From Comamonas testosteroni (GTDB lineage Bacteria; Pseudomonadota; Gammaproteobacteria; Burkholderiales; Burkholderiaceae_C): a DNA stretch of 64,000 bases. The stretch covers positions 248,001 through 312,000 of the forward strand of contig NZ_CP043568.1 in NCBI RefSeq assembly GCF_014076415.1, in the 5' to 3' direction. Shown one piece after another: positions 36,489-44,715 of this stretch (position 1 is the first letter of the stretch; each line of letters begins with the position of its first letter). The translations under genes were made by a program, and so were the position numbers. Below the pieces are notes generated by a model, which made no database searches, was not told the DNA's origin, and worked only from the letters and a program-made list of their open reading frames with translations.

Positions 36489-36733
36489 ACCGCGCCGAGT
36501 TGCAAAGCGACAGCGCGCAGCACACGGCCATTACCGCCGCCATTTCCGGGCGTCCTGCGCGCGGCATGTTCAACCGCCTGCACCAGCTGGGGCGGGACTA
36601 TGCGGGAGCACTGCCCGCCTATCCCATGGTGTATGACGCAGGCAAGGCGCTGCACCAGGCCGCCAGCGCGCAGGGCAGCAGCGACTATGCCGCGCACTGG
36701 GCCGGCCAGGGTGCGCCTGCAGCGATCATCTGA
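36489..36733 (+). pseudogene. 3' fragment of a nitronate monooxygenase gene
   Basis: About 228 bases (36489-36717) are nearly identical to 18313-18540 inside the intact nitronate monooxygenase gene. I count about seven differences, and nearly all are silent or conservative; one gives M to L. The frame then runs five more codons to a TGA unlike the intact gene. No start codon with a ribosome site is present and the FMN-site half is missing, so it is a remnant. Confidence 0.8.
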
Positions 36734-36737
36734 TCTG

Positions 36738-36816
36738 ATAGCTGTCATCGCTTGTGATGCATCAAATTTGGAATGTCTTAGTCAATTTTTGATTACTGAC
36801 TTGCGATGATTGCTAT
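36738..36816. repeat. About 80-bp inverted-repeat element, copy B
   Basis: Arms ATAGCTGTCATCGC (36738-36751) and GCGATGATTGCTAT (36803-36816) pair with two mismatches around a 51-base AT-rich loop. It lies 5 bp before the stop of the acyl-CoA ligase at 36821 and after the remnant's stop, between convergent reading frames. It shares ATCGCTTGTNATGCA with copy A. Confidence 0.65.
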
Positions 36817-36820
36817 GGTT

Positions 36821-38626
36821 TCAGTTGTTCCAGCGAATGACCGATGCATCCTTTGACGCGAACAGACGTCGCACCGCATCGGCGCGCCGCGCCAGCACCG
36901 CGCGCTGGTTGACGTAGCCCTTGTCGGTGATCTCTCCGGCCTCTGCATCCGGCGGCTCGGCCAGCACCAGCGCGCAGCCGGGGCTTTGCGAGCTGCCCGC
37001 GCCTGCGTCGCGCTGCTCGTGCATCACGCGGCGCAGTGCCTGTGCCAGGGTTTCGGGGGCGGCAGCGCCCGCGGGCGTGGCAAACACCAGCAGACCCAGC
37101 TCGTCGCGGTCGTGGCCTGCGATGACGATGTCCTGCACCCAGGGTGCCAGGCGTGACACCAGTTCCACGCGCAACGTTCCCACCGAGACCCAGGTGCCGC
37201 TGGAGAGCTTGAAGTCCTCGGCCACCCGGCCGTTGAAGATGACGCCTCGTTCAGGGCGCAGCTCGTCGACCATGAAGCCAGCGTCGCCTATGCGGTAGTA
37301 GCCTTCTTCGTCGAAGGCTGCGGCCGTTTCGCGCGCTGCATCGCGGTAGCCGGGAAACACCGAAACGCCCTTGACGCGCATTTCCTGCTTGTTGCCGTTG
37401 GGCACGAACTTGAGCTCCAGTCCGGGCAGCGGCGCACCTATGCAGCCTGCGCCGTCGAGCTGCCAGTGGGCCGAGGTGATCGCGGGCGAGGTCTCGGTGC
37501 AACCCCAGGACGTGGTCAGCCACAGGGGGCGGCCCGGGCGCACGCGCAGGGCTACCGCCTCCAGCCGCTTCCAGGTCGAGGGGGCCAGCGCCGCAGCCGC
37601 GTAGAAGGCCAGGCGAAGGCGCGAGAGCATGTCCGCCGCCAGCTTGTCGTCGGCCTCCATCAGCGGCAACACCATATCGAAGCCGCGCGGCACGTTGAAC
37701 CACAGCGTGGGCCGAACTTCACGCAGATTGCGCACCGTCTTCTCGATCAGACCCGGTGCGGGCCGGCCCTCGTCGATGTAGAGCGTGCCGCCGTGCGCCA
37801 GCACCAGATGCAGGTTGTGGTTGCCGCCGAAGGTGTGGCTCCAGGGAAGCCAGTCCACGAGCACGGGTTTTTCCTGCTCGAGGAAGCGCCAGGTCTGCGC
37901 CATTTGCTGCTGGTTGGCGCACAGCATGCGGTGCGTGTTGATGACCACCTTTGGCGTGCCTGTGGAGCCCGAGGTCAGCAGGTATTTGGCATGCGTGTCG
38001 GGGGCGATGGCCTCATAGGCGGTGCGCACGGCGGCCGTCTCGGGTCTGGCCATGAGCGACTCGAAATCCTGCCCGCCAGGCCAGTGCTGCGCATGTGCGC
38101 TGAAGACGCAGGGCGCGTGGGTTTCGCAGGCCGCCAGCGCTGGTCCGTAAAGGCGCGCGTCCGCTGCGTAGATCAGCGCAGGCTGCAGCGCCTGGAGCAT
38201 CTGGCGCAGCCGCCCGAAGTCGCGCGCCGTGCGCGAGTAGGCACTGGACAGCGAGCAGGCTGCCCGGCCCACGTGCATGGCGGCCAGCATCAGCACCGCG
38301 TGATCGATGGCGTTGTCCGACAGGATGACCACAGGGCCGGGGGGCAGATCCAGGTCCAGCAGCCCCTGCGCCGTGCGTCCCACGGCCTCGCGCAGCTCGC
38401 CCCAGCGGAGCATGCGCCAGCCGCAGCCGTCGGGCGTGCGTTCGGCCAGGGCCGGGGCCTCGGGTGTTTCGCACGCCCAACGTTCCAGCCACTCGCCCAC
38501 GCAACGTGCATAGGGCTTGAGCGCCACGGGCGATCGCAGTACGAAGCTGCCGTCGTCGAGATTGATGCGCAGGCTTCGCGGCGGGGCGACCTGCTGCGGA
38601 TCGGACAGGAAGTCTATGGCTTGCAT
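36821..38626 (-). CDS. Feruloyl-CoA synthetase-like acyl-CoA ligase
   Basis: A 601-residue AMP-forming ligase, longer than the 506-residue enzyme at 27631 and matching the feruloyl-CoA synthetase (Fcs) group in length and text. Motifs are YLLTSGSTGTPKVVINTHRM (near 215), PWSHTFGGNHNLHLVLAHGGTLYIDEG, LTTSWGCTETSP and YYRIGDAGFMVDELRPERGVIFNGRVAEDFKLSSGTWV. It would activate an aromatic or other acid to a CoA ester. GAGGAGCACCC precedes the ATG at 38626. It is last in the BKACE operon, 20 bp after the dehydrogenase gene. The acid is not determined. Confidence 0.85.
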   Translation of the reverse strand: MQAIDFLSDPQQVAPPRSLRINLDDGSFVLRSPVALKPYARCVGEWLERWACETPEAPALAERTPDGCGWRMLRWGELREAVGRTAQGLLDLDLPPGPVVILSDNAIDHAVLMLAAMHVGRAACSLSSAYSRTARDFGRLRQMLQALQPALIYAADARLYGPALAACETHAPCVFSAHAQHWPGGQDFESLMARPETAAVRTAYEAIAPDTHAKYLLTSGSTGTPKVVINTHRMLCANQQQMAQTWRFLEQEKPVLVDWLPWSHTFGGNHNLHLVLAHGGTLYIDEGRPAPGLIEKTVRNLREVRPTLWFNVPRGFDMVLPLMEADDKLAADMLSRLRLAFYAAAALAPSTWKRLEAVALRVRPGRPLWLTTSWGCTETSPAITSAHWQLDGAGCIGAPLPGLELKFVPNGNKQEMRVKGVSVFPGYRDAARETAAAFDEEGYYRIGDAGFMVDELRPERGVIFNGRVAEDFKLSSGTWVSVGTLRVELVSRLAPWVQDIVIAGHDRDELGLLVFATPAGAAAPETLAQALRRVMHEQRDAGAGSSQSPGCALVLAEPPDAEAGEITDKGYVNQRAVLARRADAVRRLFASKDASVIRWNN

Positions 38627-38646
38627 GGGTGCTCCTCCATGTGGGC

Positions 38647-39594
38647 TCAGAACAGCGAGCCCTGGGCCTTGGCGCGTATCAGGTCGGTCAGCAGTTCGTC
38701 GCGCGTGCGCTCCAGCTCCTCCTCGCGGCGCATGCCGCGCGCCTCTGCCACGCCCTGCACCACTCTGTCCTTGAGCGCCGCTGTCATGGCCGGATTGCCA
38801 AGATCGCGCCACCAGCTTTCGATGGGGCCGCCCAGGTGCTCCAGCAGATGCTGCATGCCGCCCTGTCCACCAGACAGATGCAGGTTCATGAATGGCCCCA
38901 TCAGCGCCCAGCGCAGGCCGGGGCCGTGGGCGATGGCCGTGTCGATGTCGCTGACGCTGGCCACCCCCTGGTCAACAAGGTGAAAAGCCTCGCGCCACAG
39001 CGCGGCCTGCAGACGGTTGGCAATGTGGCCAGCGATTTCGCGCCGCACATGAATGGGGCGCTTGCCCAGCGCTGCATAGAAGTCCATGGCGCGCTGGATG
39101 CTGCCTGGCGAGGTGGACTCTCCTCCGCCCACTTCCACCAGCGGAATCAGGTGCGGCGGATTGAAGGGATGACCCAGAACCACGCGCTGCGGCGTCTTGC
39201 AGCGTACCTGCATGCCGCTGACCGGCAGGCCCGAGCTGCTGCTGGCCAGCAGTACCTGCGGCGGCGTGGAAGCGTCCATGCGCGCATAGAGATCGGCCTT
39301 GAAGTCGGCGCGCTCGGGGCCGCTTTCCTGCACGAAGTCGCAGCCGTCCAGTGCACGCTCAAGTTCGGCGTCAAAGCGAAGGCGTCCGGGCGAGGCTCCA
39401 TCCACCAGCCCCATGCGTTGCATGGTCGGCCAGTGGCGCTGCACCGCTTCGCGCAGGCGCTGTTCGGCGCCGGGTGCGGGATCGGTGGCCATCACATCAA
39501 GGCCGCGCGCCAGGAAGAACGCAGCCCAGCTGGCACCGATCACGCCGGTGCCAACCACGGCCACGCGCCGTATCGCGGGTGCGGCCGCGCTCAT
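38647..39594 (-). CDS. 3-hydroxyacyl-CoA dehydrogenase family, carnitine 3-dehydrogenase-like
   Basis: A 315-residue NAD-dependent dehydrogenase. The Rossmann motif is VVGTGVIGASWAAFFLARG (near residues 12-30). FVQESGPERADFKADLYARM, SSSSGLPVSGM, LGHPFNPPHLIPLVEV and EIAGHIANRLQAALWREAFHLVDQGVASVSDID resemble L-carnitine dehydrogenases rather than two-domain HbdA enzymes. It would oxidise a 3-hydroxy acid, or its CoA ester, to the 3-keto form. ATG 39594 overlaps the stop of the upstream gene (ATGA) and has GGAAG before it; ATG 39606 is an alternative. A BKACE gene in the same operon fits a 3-keto acid product. Confidence 0.85.
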   Translation of the reverse strand: MSAAAPAIRRVAVVGTGVIGASWAAFFLARGLDVMATDPAPGAEQRLREAVQRHWPTMQRMGLVDGASPGRLRFDAELERALDGCDFVQESGPERADFKADLYARMDASTPPQVLLASSSSGLPVSGMQVRCKTPQRVVLGHPFNPPHLIPLVEVGGGESTSPGSIQRAMDFYAALGKRPIHVRREIAGHIANRLQAALWREAFHLVDQGVASVSDIDTAIAHGPGLRWALMGPFMNLHLSGGQGGMQHLLEHLGGPIESWWRDLGNPAMTAALKDRVVQGVAEARGMRREEELERTRDELLTDLIRAKAQGSLF

Positions 39595-40799
39595 GATGTC
39601 TTCCATTGCGCGCAGCGTGTCTCGGCGCGTGTGGTCCAGGCGGCCTCGCCCCGGATGGTCTCGACCACCTTGTAGTAGTCCCAGGGTTCTCTGGATTCGG
39701 CCGGTGTCTTTACCTGCATCAGATGCATGTCATGCACCATCAGGCCGTCGGCGCGCAGCCAGCCGTCCTTGACGAACATGTCGTTGAAGCGGGTCTTCCT
39801 GAGCTGTTCCATCACCTTGGTGCCATCGTCCGTGCCCGCGGCCTGCACGGCCTTGAGGTACTGCAGCGTGGCAGAGTAGTCGCCCGCATGGAAGGAGGTG
39901 GGCATGCGCTTGTGCTTGTCGAAGAAGCGCCGTGCCCATGCGCTGGCCTCGGTGCTCTGGTTCCAGTACCAGCTGTCGGTGAGATACATGCCCTGTGCCG
40001 TCTTCAGGCCCAGGGCGTGCACGTCCTGAATGGTGATGATCATGCCCGCCAGCTTCATCTTCTGCGCCAGCCCGAATTCCGCCGCCGACTTGATCGCGTT
40101 GACCGTGTCGCCACCCGCATTGGCCAGGGCCAGTACATCGGGCTTGGCCGCCAGAGCCTGCAGCATGAAGGACGAGAAGTCGCTGGCGCCCAGCGGGTGC
40201 TTGACCGCACCGGCCACGTTGCCGCTGCCGGCTTCGAGCACCTTGGCGGCATCGGCCTGAAGCGCATTGCCGAAGGCATAGTCGGCCGTCACGAAGAACC
40301 AGCGCTTGCCGCCGCTCTTGAGCACGGCGCTGGCCGTTCCGCGCGCCATGGCCACCGTGTCGTAGGCATACATGACCGTGTAGGGCGAACACTGCTCGTT
40401 GGTGAGGCTGGAAGCCCCCGATCCGACCACAAAATAGGGCTTGCGCTTATCGCGCGCCACGCCTGCCATGGCAATGGCCGCGCCCGAGTTCACGCCGCCG
40501 ATCAGCATGTCGAAGCGTTCCACGTCGAACCATTGGCGCGCCTTGGCGGCGGCGATGTCGGCCTTGTTCTGGTGGTCGGCCGCCACGAGCTCGATCTTCT
40601 TGCCGTTGATGGCGCCGCCCATGTCCGCGATGGCCATGCGTATGGCCTCTGCGCCTGCCGGTCCGTCGTAGTCGCGGTACACGCCCGACATATCGCTGAT
40701 GAAGCCTATGCGTATCACATCGTCCGAAATCTGAGCTGCTGCCGTGGCCGCGCCGGCCAGCGTCACGGCGCCCGCCAGGGCCTTGCATGCGAAGTTCAT
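39591..40799 (-). CDS. ABC-type branched-chain/amide periplasmic binding protein
   Basis: A 402-residue solute-binding protein of the HAAT/leucine-binding type. The signal peptide covers about residues 1-22 (LAGAVTLAGAATAAAQ). Then come IRIGFISDMSGVYRDYDGPAGAEA, FVVGSGASSLTNEQCSPYT, YDTVAMARGTASAVLKSGGKRWFFVTADYAFG and the C-terminal MQVKTPAESREPWDYYKVV. No permease or ATPase gene is adjacent, so it must use a transporter encoded elsewhere. GAGGAGACAGCATC precedes the ATG. It is 47 bp after the BKACE gene. Confidence 0.88.
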   Translation of the reverse strand: MNFACKALAGAVTLAGAATAAAQISDDVIRIGFISDMSGVYRDYDGPAGAEAIRMAIADMGGAINGKKIELVAADHQNKADIAAAKARQWFDVERFDMLIGGVNSGAAIAMAGVARDKRKPYFVVGSGASSLTNEQCSPYTVMYAYDTVAMARGTASAVLKSGGKRWFFVTADYAFGNALQADAAKVLEAGSGNVAGAVKHPLGASDFSSFMLQALAAKPDVLALANAGGDTVNAIKSAAEFGLAQKMKLAGMIITIQDVHALGLKTAQGMYLTDSWYWNQSTEASAWARRFFDKHKRMPTSFHAGDYSATLQYLKAVQAAGTDDGTKVMEQLRKTRFNDMFVKDGWLRADGLMVHDMHLMQVKTPAESREPWDYYKVVETIRGEAAWTTRAETRCAQWKTS

Positions 40800-40846
40800 G
40801 ATGCTGTCTCCTCGTTGTTTGTGAACAGTGCTGCGCCGTGCGCGGC

Positions 40847-41785
40847 TCAGGCCGCCTGTGCCATGGCGGCGGGCGCGAACGCGGGTAGCGGCATGCCACT
40901 GCGTTGCAGTCCCATGATCTGACGTGCTTCCTCGGGTGTGGCAGGCTCCATGTCGAGCTCGCGGATCAGCCGCACAATGCGCTCGGTCAGCTGTACATTG
41001 GTGGCCAGCTCGCCCTGGCAGTAGTAGAGGTTGTCCTCCAGGCCCACACGCGCATGGCCGCCCAGCAGCAGCGCAGCCACATTGGCCTCCAGCTGCGAGG
41101 GACCGATGCCGCTGACGCAGAAGATGCTGTTGGCGGGCAGAACGTCCACCATCTGTTGCAGGTAGCGTGGAGAAAACGGCATCGCATTCTGGAAATTCCG
41201 GTGGACGTTCATCACCAGGTTGATGAAGTGCGGTGCGGCATCGTGGTCTTCCTCGATCAGCGTCGTCACGTCCTGCAGGATGTGGGTGTGGGCGAAGACT
41301 TCCCACTCTGGCTTGATGCCGCGCGCCTTCATGCCTACGGCCAGCTCGCGGCCCCGGGACAGCGGCGTGTCCATGAGGATCTCGCGCCCGCCGAAGCTCA
41401 GATTCAGCGTGGTCGCATCCAGCGTGCACATTTCAGCGCCTGCGTCCATGCCCTTGATGCGTTCCTCCCAGGCGATTTCCCAGCGCCCGCCCTGCAACTC
41501 GCGCACCATGTCGCCGTGCACGCCGCCGCCCGTGGAGTTGTTGATCACGATGCCGCAGCCCGCAGCGCGGATGCGGGTGTTGATGTCGCGGTAGATGTCT
41601 GCATTGCAGGTGGCACCGTCGTCGGGCCGGCGCGCATGGATGGCCGCCACGCTGGCGCCCGCATTGCAGCAGCGCACCACGTCTTCGGCGATCTCGTCCG
41701 GCTGGGTGGGGAGATGGGGGTTCTGCGATTTGTGGGCCATGCCGCCCGTGGGGGCAATGGTCACGATCACCTTGCGCTTGCTCAT
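40847..41785 (-). CDS. BKACE-family beta-keto acid cleavage enzyme
   Basis: A 312-residue TIM-barrel protein of the DUF849 family. Typical segments are VIVTIAPTGGMAHKSQNPHLPTQPDEIAED, AAIHARRPDDG (metal-binding H), NNSTGGG and VRVGLEDNLYY-type text (HARVGLEDNLYYCQGELATN). BKACE enzymes condense a beta-keto acid with acetyl-CoA and release acetoacetate and a new acyl-CoA. CAGGAGACGCC precedes the ATG. It is the first gene of the operon and is divergent from a Crp-type regulator. With the carnitine-dehydrogenase-like enzyme it would make a two-step route from a 3-hydroxy acid. Confidence 0.9.
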   Translation of the reverse strand: MSKRKVIVTIAPTGGMAHKSQNPHLPTQPDEIAEDVVRCCNAGASVAAIHARRPDDGATCNADIYRDINTRIRAAGCGIVINNSTGGGVHGDMVRELQGGRWEIAWEERIKGMDAGAEMCTLDATTLNLSFGGREILMDTPLSRGRELAVGMKARGIKPEWEVFAHTHILQDVTTLIEEDHDAAPHFINLVMNVHRNFQNAMPFSPRYLQQMVDVLPANSIFCVSGIGPSQLEANVAALLLGGHARVGLEDNLYYCQGELATNVQLTERIVRLIRELDMEPATPEEARQIMGLQRSGMPLPAFAPAAMAQAA

Positions 41786-41898
41786 GGCGTCTCCTGATGC
41801 GTGGGGTTGGGTCGTCCGCTATTATTTTTTTCACCCCCGCATGAATCAGTCGTTGCGATGACATTTGACCTCGGGGTAAGTACGCAAGGAGTTTCACC

Positions 41899-42621
41899 AT
41901 CGCCCGCCATCACCGCTCAACGGCCGCGGCCCGCCCCACTCTCGACGAGCTGCTGTCCGGCTCGGCCTGGTTTCCCGCGCTCGACGTTGCCGTGCGAGAA
42001 CGCGTGCGTGCCGAGATGCGCGAGGTGGACCTGCCTGCGGGCACTGCGCTGTGCCGTATGGGCGATGAGCCCCGGCACTGGTATGGCGCTATCGAAGGTC
42101 TGCTCAAATGGTCGGTGAGCAGCGCCGATGGTCGCTCGGTTACGCTGGGAGGACTGTCGGTGGGAAGCTGGTTCGGCGAGGGAACGGTGCTGCGCGGTGT
42201 GGCGCGCACGGCGGACGTGATTGCACTGCGCGACAGCCGCGTGGCCTTGATGCCTGCCGAGGTCTTCGAGTGGTTGCGCGGCAGCGAGCGCAGCTTCGAA
42301 GCCTTTTTGCTGCGTCAGATCAACGAGCGAATGCACTGGTTCCTGGGCAACTTCGCGGCCCATCATCTGCTCGATACCGATAGCCAGGTGGCGCGCGCGC
42401 TGGTGGGCCTGTTCCACTCATGGCTGCATCCGGGAAGCGACCCGCGCCTGAGGGTGTCCCAGGAGGAGATCGCCAACCTCTCGGGCCTGTCGCGCCAGCG
42501 CTGCAACGCAGCGCTGCGCCGCCTGGCGGCGGCGGGCCTGATAGAGATCGAATACGGCGGCATCACCGTCATCGATCTGCCGCGTCTGCGCACGCGTGTG
42601 CTTGCAGCGGCATCGTTCTAG
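41899..42621 (+). CDS. Crp/Fnr-family transcriptional regulator, apparent ATC start
   Basis: A 240-residue regulator if read from ATC at 41899. The cyclic-nucleotide-like domain covers about residues 20-145 (SGSAWFPALD, VDLPAGTALCRMGDEPRHWYGAIEGLLKWS, GSWFGEGTVLRG), and the winged helix lies near residues 180-215 (VSQEEIANLSGLSRQRCNAALRRLAAAGLI). The family's N-terminal helix lies upstream of the first GTG (41992), and no ATG, GTG or TTG is in frame before it. AAGGAG lies exactly 7 bases before the ATC. So ATC, or an original ATG mutated to ATC, is the likely start; if unused, the protein would lose 31 residues. It is divergent from the BKACE operon and probably controls it. Confidence 0.7.
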   Translation: MARHHRSTAAARPTLDELLSGSAWFPALDVAVRERVRAEMREVDLPAGTALCRMGDEPRHWYGAIEGLLKWSVSSADGRSVTLGGLSVGSWFGEGTVLRGVARTADVIALRDSRVALMPAEVFEWLRGSERSFEAFLLRQINERMHWFLGNFAAHHLLDTDSQVARALVGLFHSWLHPGSDPRLRVSQEEIANLSGLSRQRCNAALRRLAAAGLIEIEYGGITVIDLPRLRTRVLAAASF

Positions 42622-42640
42622 CGGCCAGATTCGCGCTGCC

Positions 42641-43546
42641 TCACATGCTCTCGCCGAGCTCATGGTAGGCAGCGATGGCGTCCATCAGTTCCTGCAACTG
42701 GGCCGATACCTGCTGCTCCTCGCGCACCAGCATATAGCGCGGGCGTACGGCCCAGGCGTCCGTCAGCGGCACGCGACAGACGCGCGGCAGGCCGCGGTAG
42801 CGCTGGGCCACGGTCTCGGGCACCACGGCCACGCCCACGCCTGCCGCGACCATGCGGCACATGGAGTCGAAGCTGGACAGCTGTATGCGCAGCTTCAGCG
42901 TGGTGCCCAGCTGCTGGCTCAGCCGTTCCAGAAAAGTCTGCAGAGTGCTGCCACGGTGCATGCCCACAAAGCGCTCGTGCAGCACATCGGCAAAGGCCAC
43001 GCTGCTCATGTCCGCCCAGCGCGCGGTGTCGGGGGTCACCAGCACCAGCCGGTCGGTGCTGAAATGCAGCGCGCGCAGGCCGTGCGTGTCCACCTCTCCG
43101 GCCACGATGCCCAGGTCGGCGCGGCCGTCGCGGATGTCGGCGGCAATGCCGGCATTGGGGCGCTCCTGCAGGTCCACGCTGATGTGCGGGTGCTGGGTGA
43201 GGTAGGCCGCAAGTATGTCGGGCATGAACTCCGTCACGGCCGTGGTGTTGGCGAATACGCGCACATGGCCGCGCAGGCCCGCGCCGTACTCCTGCAGGTC
43301 GGCTTGCAATTGCTGCGAATGCTGCAGCATGGCACGCGCATGGTGCAAAAAGGCCTCGCCGGGTGCCGACAGCTTTACCCCTCTAGCCTCTCGTATCAGC
43401 AAAGGCATGCCGGCCTGCTCCTCCAGTGCCCTGACACGTGCGCTGGTGGCTGCAAGCGATAGGTGAGACTGTTCAGAAGCCCTTGTCAGGCTTCCTGTCT
43501 GTGCTATCAAAACAAAGAGTCTTAAATCCTTGAGATCGAATTGCAT
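42641..43546 (-). CDS. LysR-family transcriptional regulator
   Basis: A 301-residue LysR protein. The helix-turn-helix is in residues 1-60 (FDLKDLRLFVLIAQTGSLTRAS, SLAATSARVRALEEQAG), and the effector domain begins near 92 (GHVRVFANTTAVTEFMPDIL). It is a paralogue of the LysR at 20062, which also sits beside a CaiB-type gene system. It is divergent from the Bug gene that opens the C5-dicarboxylate-like cluster and is the likely regulator of that cluster. It is convergent with the Crp-type gene. Confidence 0.88.
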   Translation of the reverse strand: MQFDLKDLRLFVLIAQTGSLTRASEQSHLSLAATSARVRALEEQAGMPLLIREARGVKLSAPGEAFLHHARAMLQHSQQLQADLQEYGAGLRGHVRVFANTTAVTEFMPDILAAYLTQHPHISVDLQERPNAGIAADIRDGRADLGIVAGEVDTHGLRALHFSTDRLVLVTPDTARWADMSSVAFADVLHERFVGMHRGSTLQTFLERLSQQLGTTLKLRIQLSSFDSMCRMVAAGVGVAVVPETVAQRYRGLPRVCRVPLTDAWAVRPRYMLVREEQQVSAQLQELMDAIAAYHELGESM

Positions 43547-43566
43547 GGCGGCTCATGGTTTATACC

Positions 43567-43604
43567 AATCAAGTCAAGGCTTCGGAAAAACAAAAGGCTT
43601 GATT
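43567..43604. promoter_or_regulatory. Candidate regulator site in the LysR-Bug divergent gap
   Basis: A 7-bp inverted repeat AATCAAG (43567-43573) and CTTGATT (43598-43604) is spaced by 24 bases between the LysR gene and the Bug gene. It could be bound by the LysR tetramer. Confidence 0.4.
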
Positions 43605-43680
43605 CCAATATCAGAGATTGTGCACAGAGCTGGCGCCAGCGAGCATAGGCCCATCAACCCCAAAAGAGGAGACAGTCGCC

Positions 43681-44694
43681 GTGCCAGTCCGATCAGCCCC
43701 GCCCTCCACTCCATCGGTATCGCGCCGCAGCCTCTGCGCCGGCGCCCTGCTGACCCTGGGCCTGCCGACCTGGGCGCAGACCTCCTATCCCGCCCGCCCC
43801 ATCGTGCTGGTGGTGCCCCAGGCAGCGGGCGGAACCAATGACATCGTGGGCCGCATCGTGGCACAGAAATTGGGCGAGAAGCTGTCCGTGGGCACGGTGG
43901 TCGAGAACCGCCCCGGTGCGGGCGGCAACATCGGTACCCAGGCCGTGGCCAAGGCCGCCAGGGACGGCCATACATTGCTGATGACCATCAGCAGCAGCCA
44001 GGCCATCAATCCCGCACTCTACAAGTCGCCGGGCTTCGATCCCGTGGGCGACTTCACGCCGGTGAGCATGATCGGCGCCGTGCCCAATGTGCTGCTGGCC
44101 CATCCATCATTTCCCGCACGGACCGTTCCCGAGCTGCTGGCCCTGGCCAGGTCCAAGCCCGGCGAGCTGCAATATGCATCGGCAGGCAACGGTACGCTCA
44201 ACCACCTGCTGGGCGAGATGCTTAACCAGATGGCCGGCGTGCAGCTGCAGCATGTCCCCTACAAGGGCGTGGCGCCGGCACTTAACGATGTGCTGGGCGG
44301 GCAGCTGCCGCTGCTGTTCGGCAGCCTGCCGTCCACGCTGCAGTACATCAAGTCGGGCAAGCTGCGGGCACTGGCGGTCAGCAGCGCAGCGCGCTCGCCC
44401 TTGCTGCCCGACGTGCCATCGCTGGGTGAGTTCGTGCCCGGCTACAACGGCACGCTGTGGATTGCCCTGTTCGCGCCGCGCGGCCTGCCGCCTGCGGTGA
44501 TGAGCCGGCTGCGCGAAGGCATGCAGCAGGCCATGGCGGACAAGGACATGCGCACCCAGTTGCAGGCCCAGGGCGTGGAGCTTGCGGGCACGCCAGAGCG
44601 TCAAGTCACGCCCGACGAGCTGGCTGCCGTCCTCAGGCAGGACATCGCCAAATGGGCGCAGATCGTGAAGACCTCCGGCGCCACGGTGAACTGA
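43681..44694 (+). CDS. Bug/TctC-family periplasmic solute-binding protein
   Basis: A 337-residue Bug receptor. GTG 43681 is used as start because GAGGAGA lies 8 bases before it; the frame further upstream lacks family text. The signal peptide has SRRSLCAGALLTLGLPTWAQ. Family segments are IVLVVPQAAGGTNDIVGRIV, TVVENRPGAGGNIGTQAVA, HVPYKGVAPALNDVLGGQLP and LLPDVPSLGEFVPGYN. It opens the cluster of CoA enzymes to 51821 and probably binds the carboxylate degraded there. A second Bug gene lies in the same cluster (49874). Confidence 0.9.
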   Translation: MPVRSAPPSTPSVSRRSLCAGALLTLGLPTWAQTSYPARPIVLVVPQAAGGTNDIVGRIVAQKLGEKLSVGTVVENRPGAGGNIGTQAVAKAARDGHTLLMTISSSQAINPALYKSPGFDPVGDFTPVSMIGAVPNVLLAHPSFPARTVPELLALARSKPGELQYASAGNGTLNHLLGEMLNQMAGVQLQHVPYKGVAPALNDVLGGQLPLLFGSLPSTLQYIKSGKLRALAVSSAARSPLLPDVPSLGEFVPGYNGTLWIALFAPRGLPPAVMSRLREGMQQAMADKDMRTQLQAQGVELAGTPERQVTPDELAAVLRQDIAKWAQIVKTSGATVN

Positions 44695-44715
44695 ATCCCT
44701 TCATCACTTTCATCC

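Noticed and set aside
41992-42621. GTG 41992 as start of the Crp-type regulator
   Set aside because: It would remove conserved N-terminal family residues, and it has no ribosome site, whereas AAGGAG sits 7 bases before ATC 41899.
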